This document shows, piece after piece, positions 60,501 to 64,000 of a DNA stretch of 64,000 nt. How positions within the stretch are numbered: position 1 is the first letter of the stretch; each line of letters begins with the position of its first letter. Made by a program: the position numbers and the translations under genes. The DNA comes from Chrysomallon squamiferum. Its lineage: Eukaryota; Mollusca; Gastropoda; Neomphalida; Peltospiridae. The notes beneath the pieces were generated by a model. It saw only the letters and a program-made list of their open reading frames with translations, made no database searches and was not told the DNA's origin. The stretch lies in contig CM022673.1 of assembly GCA_012295275.1 (NCBI GenBank), positions 3,586,105 through 3,650,104 on the forward strand, given 5' to 3'.

Positions 60501-63025
60501 CAGACTTAATAATCTTAGAGTGTTGGGATTTATTATTTTTATTAATATTTTTATTTATATATATATTTTTTTGTTTTGTTTTGTTTTGTTTAATGAATTT
60601 ATCTAATTTAATACTGTAAAGAGCACAACATAATATGATTTGATAAATGCACGGTCACAATAAAGATTAATTAAATTTTAATCAGTGAGGAATTCTGTCT
60701 AACTTACTTTTTCTTTCTACAGTTAAGTATTTATTTATTTAAATAAATAAATAAAAATATAAATAAATAAACAAACAAAAATGTGCTAATTAAATAAACA
60801 GAAGAAAATAAATAAAAATAAATTAAATTACAAGACAATATTTCTGAAAGTTTTTATCATAAGGCCATAATAAGCAGCAAAACATAAAAAAAAAAAAAAA
60901 AATGTTTTTAAATAATAATAACACATGTCATCCATCTGAAATAATCCACAAACAAACATATCCACTTTAATCTTTGACAGTAACAAAATAATCTCACATC
61001 AACAAGAAAAGATGAAACTCTAACCAGTTTAAAACTGCAAGAAGTCTGTTAAGGAAAAAAAAATATATATCAGACTAACATACAAATATTGAGTTTCACT
61101 CTATGAATGATTAATCTATGACCATGATACATTATGAATGAATTTGTTGCAGATGATTTTTTCCTGTAAGCAAGATATAACACAATCAGCTTGAGAAAAA
61201 ACAGGGGATTTAATACCAAACATGCAGGATGGATGCAGATATATTTTCATTGATTCCATTACTTCTTGAATGCCAATAACAATGAAAAACATGCCAAAAT
61301 TGAAAGTAACTATGTCTTAAATATAATGCAAATACAAAATATCTCACAATGCCATGCAGAAATAAATATATAAATAAATGCTGGGTTTATTTTTAGGGGT
61401 TTTTTTTTGTTTGTTTGATTGGTGTATTTTTGAAGGGGTTGTTGTTTTTTGTTTGTTTTTTCTTTAGCTTTTTTGTTGTTGTTTGTTTTGTTTTAGATGC
61501 AGGCATATATAAAAATAAATAACATGCAATGAAATAAATAGATTATAAATAAATAAGTAAATAAATAAATAAATAAATAATAAACCATGGCCACATACAT
61601 ATACAACAGCCAGCTTACCATGTTGCTACAAGTAAAAAGATGGCCGTCACTATTCACTTTATATGTTCTCTGTGGAACAAAGAACAGAAACAGGCCTCAA
61701 GTTAAAGTGTTTAACAGCTGAACATCAGCTTAATAATAATAATTCACTGAAACAGTAAATATAAGTTTGTCTGCAGAGCAAGCAGAACAAATATCAGATT
61801 TGATACCAGACAATTATTATTGAAGACATTTACATCTTTAGCATATAAAGTATTTATCTATAGAAGTATACTATTTCAGCAGTTTCAAAATGTTTCATGT
61901 TATTTTGAACATTTAAGGTTTTTCAGAATTCTTGTTAATTTTAATCTAATATATTACAACAGCTCCCATCTGCTATTATAAATTTGCTGAGTTTTTTGTT
62001 TTTCTTAATATTTCAAGGTAACATTTGTAAACTGTGGCTTTCATTACTTGGCAGGGAACTTGTATGGAAAATGCAGGCACAGTTTAATAACACTGATAAA
62101 TGTTACTACACAAATACTCAACTCAAACATACAAAGCAAGATATTATTTAAAAAAAACACAGAGCAAGCAAATTATTATTATGTGATGAATGTTACCACA
62201 AAAAAACATTTTATATGTTACAATGTCTTATCTAAATTTTATTTGTATAATGTTTATTACTAATAGAGAACTTTTGACTTGTTCAGGTATAATTATTGAA
62301 TCATCTCTGAAATGTTTTTATTCTCAGCGATTTGATTGGTCAGTTACATAAGGGAGAGCAATTTGAACATGAAACCAGTCTAATACCAGTACTATTCATC
62401 TAGCCAAACAATACAAAAAAAAAAAAAAAATGTAAAATAAAAAAAAAATAAAAAAAAATTAAATTAAAAAAATTAAAATTAAAAAATTTTAAAAATTTTA
62501 AAAATTTAAAATAAAATAAAATAAAATAATATAATATAAGCAAAACTTATTTTGTTTGCAGTGTTAAATCAACAGCAAAGTGAATAAAGATTTTATTTAG
62601 TTTCCATATGATATTTGACTAAGCTTTAAAACAGATAAATTTTACTTTAACACCATTCAATATTTATTAGTATTATAACTGAAAATAAGAGATTCAGTAA
62701 TTAGAAAACTTAGTTAGTTGGAATTTTAGTAATGCTATCAAAAAAAGAAGGAAAAAAAATGAAAGATAAAATAATACTAATAATGGAAGTTAACAGTTAG
62801 ACAATTAACCAGAAGGAAAAATTCATTCAAACATTAACAGCCTGGGATTAATGAACAGGTGTGAAATATGCTAATTAAACTCACAATTTCAGGAAACTTG
62901 TGAATGATGTAAGGTTTGTAACCTTGTCCCCCAGGTGCTCCTTTCAGTCCCACCACTAGGGCGTACTCAAACAGCTGAGGGTAGATCTTGGACATAAACT
63001 CATTTTTCTTTCTGATGCTCTGGTA
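53141..63025 (-). CDS. DENND2: DENND2-type DENN-domain Rab exchange factor, 3' part (13 exons)
   Basis: Thirteen exons (in transcription order 62885-63025, 61619-61669, 59685-59761, 59099-59168, 58536-58607, 57763-57882, 57284-57346, 56805-56911, 56091-56268, 55256-55379, 54021-54140, 53682-53808, 53141-53241) encode about 449 residues ending at TAA 53141-53143. They cover the tripartite DENN module: uDENN (QLFEYALVVGLK, KVYGYCRR), cDENN (LPEVICIIS, LLMERRVLICSKH, LYPFQWQHIYIPILPQDMLD, SPTPFLIGIL) and dDENN (SEAFMRLFVETVGHF, WFTETQMFEVF). The GYCRR, FVETVGH and TETQMF blocks single out the DENND2 subfamily, which activates Rab GTPases such as Rab9 in endosome-to-Golgi traffic. The N-terminal region lies beyond the window. 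All junctions agree in phase except one, between 54021-54140 and 53682-53808. Confidence 0.95.
53242..53681 (-). other. Last DENND2 intron with AAT and ATAAC arrays
   Basis: It holds an AAT array of about 60 bp (53276-53335), further broken AAT/AAC repeats to about 53430, and an ATAAC pentanucleotide array (53553-53612). No exon is seen. A related ATGTT pentanucleotide run occurs in the PLEKHA-like gene near 30450-30490. Confidence 0.8.
54622..55288 (-). repeat. 41-bp tandem array duplicating an exon end with its splice donor, 16 copies
   Basis: The landmark GATGGCTGTTT recurs every 41 bases from 54622 to 55278, giving 16 full periods. Read in the DENND2 sense, each unit is the last ~31 nt of exon 55256-55379 (ending AAGATAGATGCAG) followed by GTCAGT and a few intron bases. 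The copy nearest the exon is the real exon end; the other 15 carry intact decoy donors. Six central copies (54745-54990) share TACACTG, while most outer ones have TATACTG, showing block-wise expansion. Reading through the first donor reaches a TAG within the first extra unit, so use of a decoy would truncate the protein. Confidence 0.95.
55256..57346 (-). CDS. DENND2: DENND2 exons: cDENN core
   Basis: Exons 57284-57346 (METIFLNRPTDSRLEN), 56805-56911 (NYECLLSYLGTEKLLKIF and LLMERRVLICSKH), 56091-56268 (ALAALLYPFQWQHIYIPIL and SPTPFLIGILSSHLKQ) and 55256-55379 (IIIVDLDKKQIVRSEGDEST...LPRKVQKALK-like) form the conserved core that contacts Rab. Exon 55256-55379 ends in AAGATAGATGCAG before a GTCAGT donor. 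That exon end and donor are the template of the adjacent 41-bp tandem array. Confidence 0.94.
57763..59761 (-). CDS. DENND2: DENND2 exons: end of uDENN and start of cDENN
   Basis: Exons 59685-59761 (PLFCFPDAAEFES), 59099-59168 (SYHFVLTNIDGGKVYGYCRR), 58536-58607 (LPEVICIISPVDAFNMYNS) and 57763-57882 (LLNEVEKKRKVS...PLPNPGKVINI) line up in order with vertebrate DENND2 proteins. All four junctions agree in phase. The intervening introns are A/T-rich with poly-A/T runs and carry no other gene. Confidence 0.94.
61619..63025 (-). CDS. DENND2: DENND2 exons: uDENN start and a 51-nt symmetrical exon
   Basis: Exon 62885-63025 (141 nt) carries the uDENN opening, with KIYPQLFEYALVVGLKGA and KPYIIHKFPE. 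Exon 61619-61669 is only 51 nt. It starts after a strong pyrimidine-tract acceptor, encodes 17 residues (RTYKVNSDGHLFTCSNM) and ends at GTAAGC. Both ends are phase 0, so it could be included or skipped without frameshift. It occupies the variable linker between FP and the FCFPD motif of the next exon, where vertebrate relatives also have a loop. Confidence 0.8.
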
Positions 63026-63050
63026 CTGAAAATTTGAAAATAATAACAAC

Positions 63051-63085
<35 letters not shown>

Positions 63086-64000
63086 GGATAAGGATGATGA
63101 TAATAATTATGGTGATTATTTTGATGATGATGATGATGATGATAGTGTTTCCCCCTATGCAGGAATAGGAGGGCAGCCCACCCTGCCGCATTTTGTCACT
63201 GCCCTTCGCCCAAAATTCAGAAAATGCCTGCCAATAATTACTGCAATATTGACTCTGTAGCTTTTAGCTCACAAAAGTTTAACTATGAGACCATGTCAAT
63301 TGTGCCCTTTTGAAGACAGGTAATAATGAAAAAATGCCCCCTTTTGTCTACATATGCCCTGTCCCTTTTTCAGTCTGGGTGAAGCAATATGGCAATTATA
63401 ATAATAATAATAATAATCATAAATTGGAATAAGATAAAACAGACAATACAATAAATTTTAAATATCATATTTTAATAAAATAGTAGACATTTACTTAAAA
63501 ATTCTTTAAATTCATAAAAAAAAAACTGTCACATACACATACACATATGCAAAATAAGCTCACAGTCAATGGCTGAGGTAATTAAATATGTAGCTGTGCA
63601 GAGATAAAGAGTAATACGACACAACTACAACAGGATTATATTGTGATACACAAATACATTCGTTTACTCATTGTTTTTTATTTGATACTGCTTACACACT
63701 TAAATGTTTTATTATCTCCTTGGTAATATCAAACTGTTATATATTATTAGCTGTTAGATCAGTAGGGGATGCGTCACTGAGCAACTGCTTTTAAAAGTTG
63801 ACAGATACTTTTGTGCTGTTTTAAAGTTAACTGAAAGATGGGTGTGAGATGTTTGGACAACAGTTCAAATTTCAGTATTTTACATAGTTGAGCCCCGTGC
63901 AAAGATCTAGAGTCTGTTTGACATAATAAGACAAACATGTACATTCACATTCTCCTTGATTACTACAGCTTAGTGAAAACAAACACGTTATGTCCTATGG
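63026..64000 (-). other. DENND2 intron at right edge, with a possible mobile-element remnant
   Basis: No further DENND2 exon was found. A TAA array occupies 63051-63084, followed by a degenerate GATGAT tract. From about 63137 to 63390 the sequence is more G+C-rich (GGAGGGCAGCCCACCCTGCC near 63168) than the rest of the intron and may be a fragment of a mobile element. The remainder is ordinary A/T-rich intron. Confidence 0.5.

Overview
This is a eukaryotic nuclear genomic window. It is about 70% A+T, intron-rich, uses canonical GT-AG splice sites, and is crowded with microsatellites (TTA, CT, GT, TA, TTTA) and several minisatellites. The two recognisable genes are animal families with divergent invertebrate-type sequences. 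The architecture resembles a lophotrochozoan, most likely a mollusc, but species cannot be fixed from the sequence alone. Exons were joined by hand from splice sites and codon phase; no transcript evidence was available.

Layout: (1) At 1744-1804 on the minus strand there is one candidate first coding exon with a signal-peptide-like sequence; the rest of that gene would lie to the left. (2) At 2284-5197 (+) lies a small four-exon gene that I do not recognise. It encodes 182 aa with two hydrophobic segments and a basic tail, and it is head-to-head with (1). (3) At 6407-40366 (+) lies a complete 31-coding-exon gene of the PLEKHA5/6/7 family: two WW domains, a PH domain, very large disordered exons, a coiled coil and a conserved C-terminus, 2375 aa in total. 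Every one of its 30 exon junctions keeps phase. A possible alternative first exon sits at 16055-16170. (4) At 40367-53140 there are about 12.8 kb without convincing genes between two convergent stop codons. Base skew flips from T-rich to A-rich near 46.5 kb, as expected if long 3' UTRs or 3' flanks of the two genes meet there. (5) At 53141-63025 (-) lie the 13 terminal coding exons of a DENND2-type DENN-domain gene, a Rab guanine nucleotide exchange factor; its N-terminal part lies beyond the right edge.

PLEKHA7-type proteins work at adherens junctions and microtubule minus ends, and DENND2 proteins act on Rab GTPases in endosomal traffic. Nothing here shows that the two genes act together; they are simply convergent neighbours.

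The most unusual structure is a 16-copy, 41-bp tandem array at about 54622-55288. Each unit duplicates the 3' end of a DENND2 exon together with its 5' splice site, which leaves a ladder of decoy splice donors behind the real one. Other points of interest are the in-frame alternative first exon of the PLEKHA gene, a 13-residue serine/arginine repeat in its disordered region, a one-nucleotide phase conflict in DENND2, and the unrecognised small membrane-protein gene.
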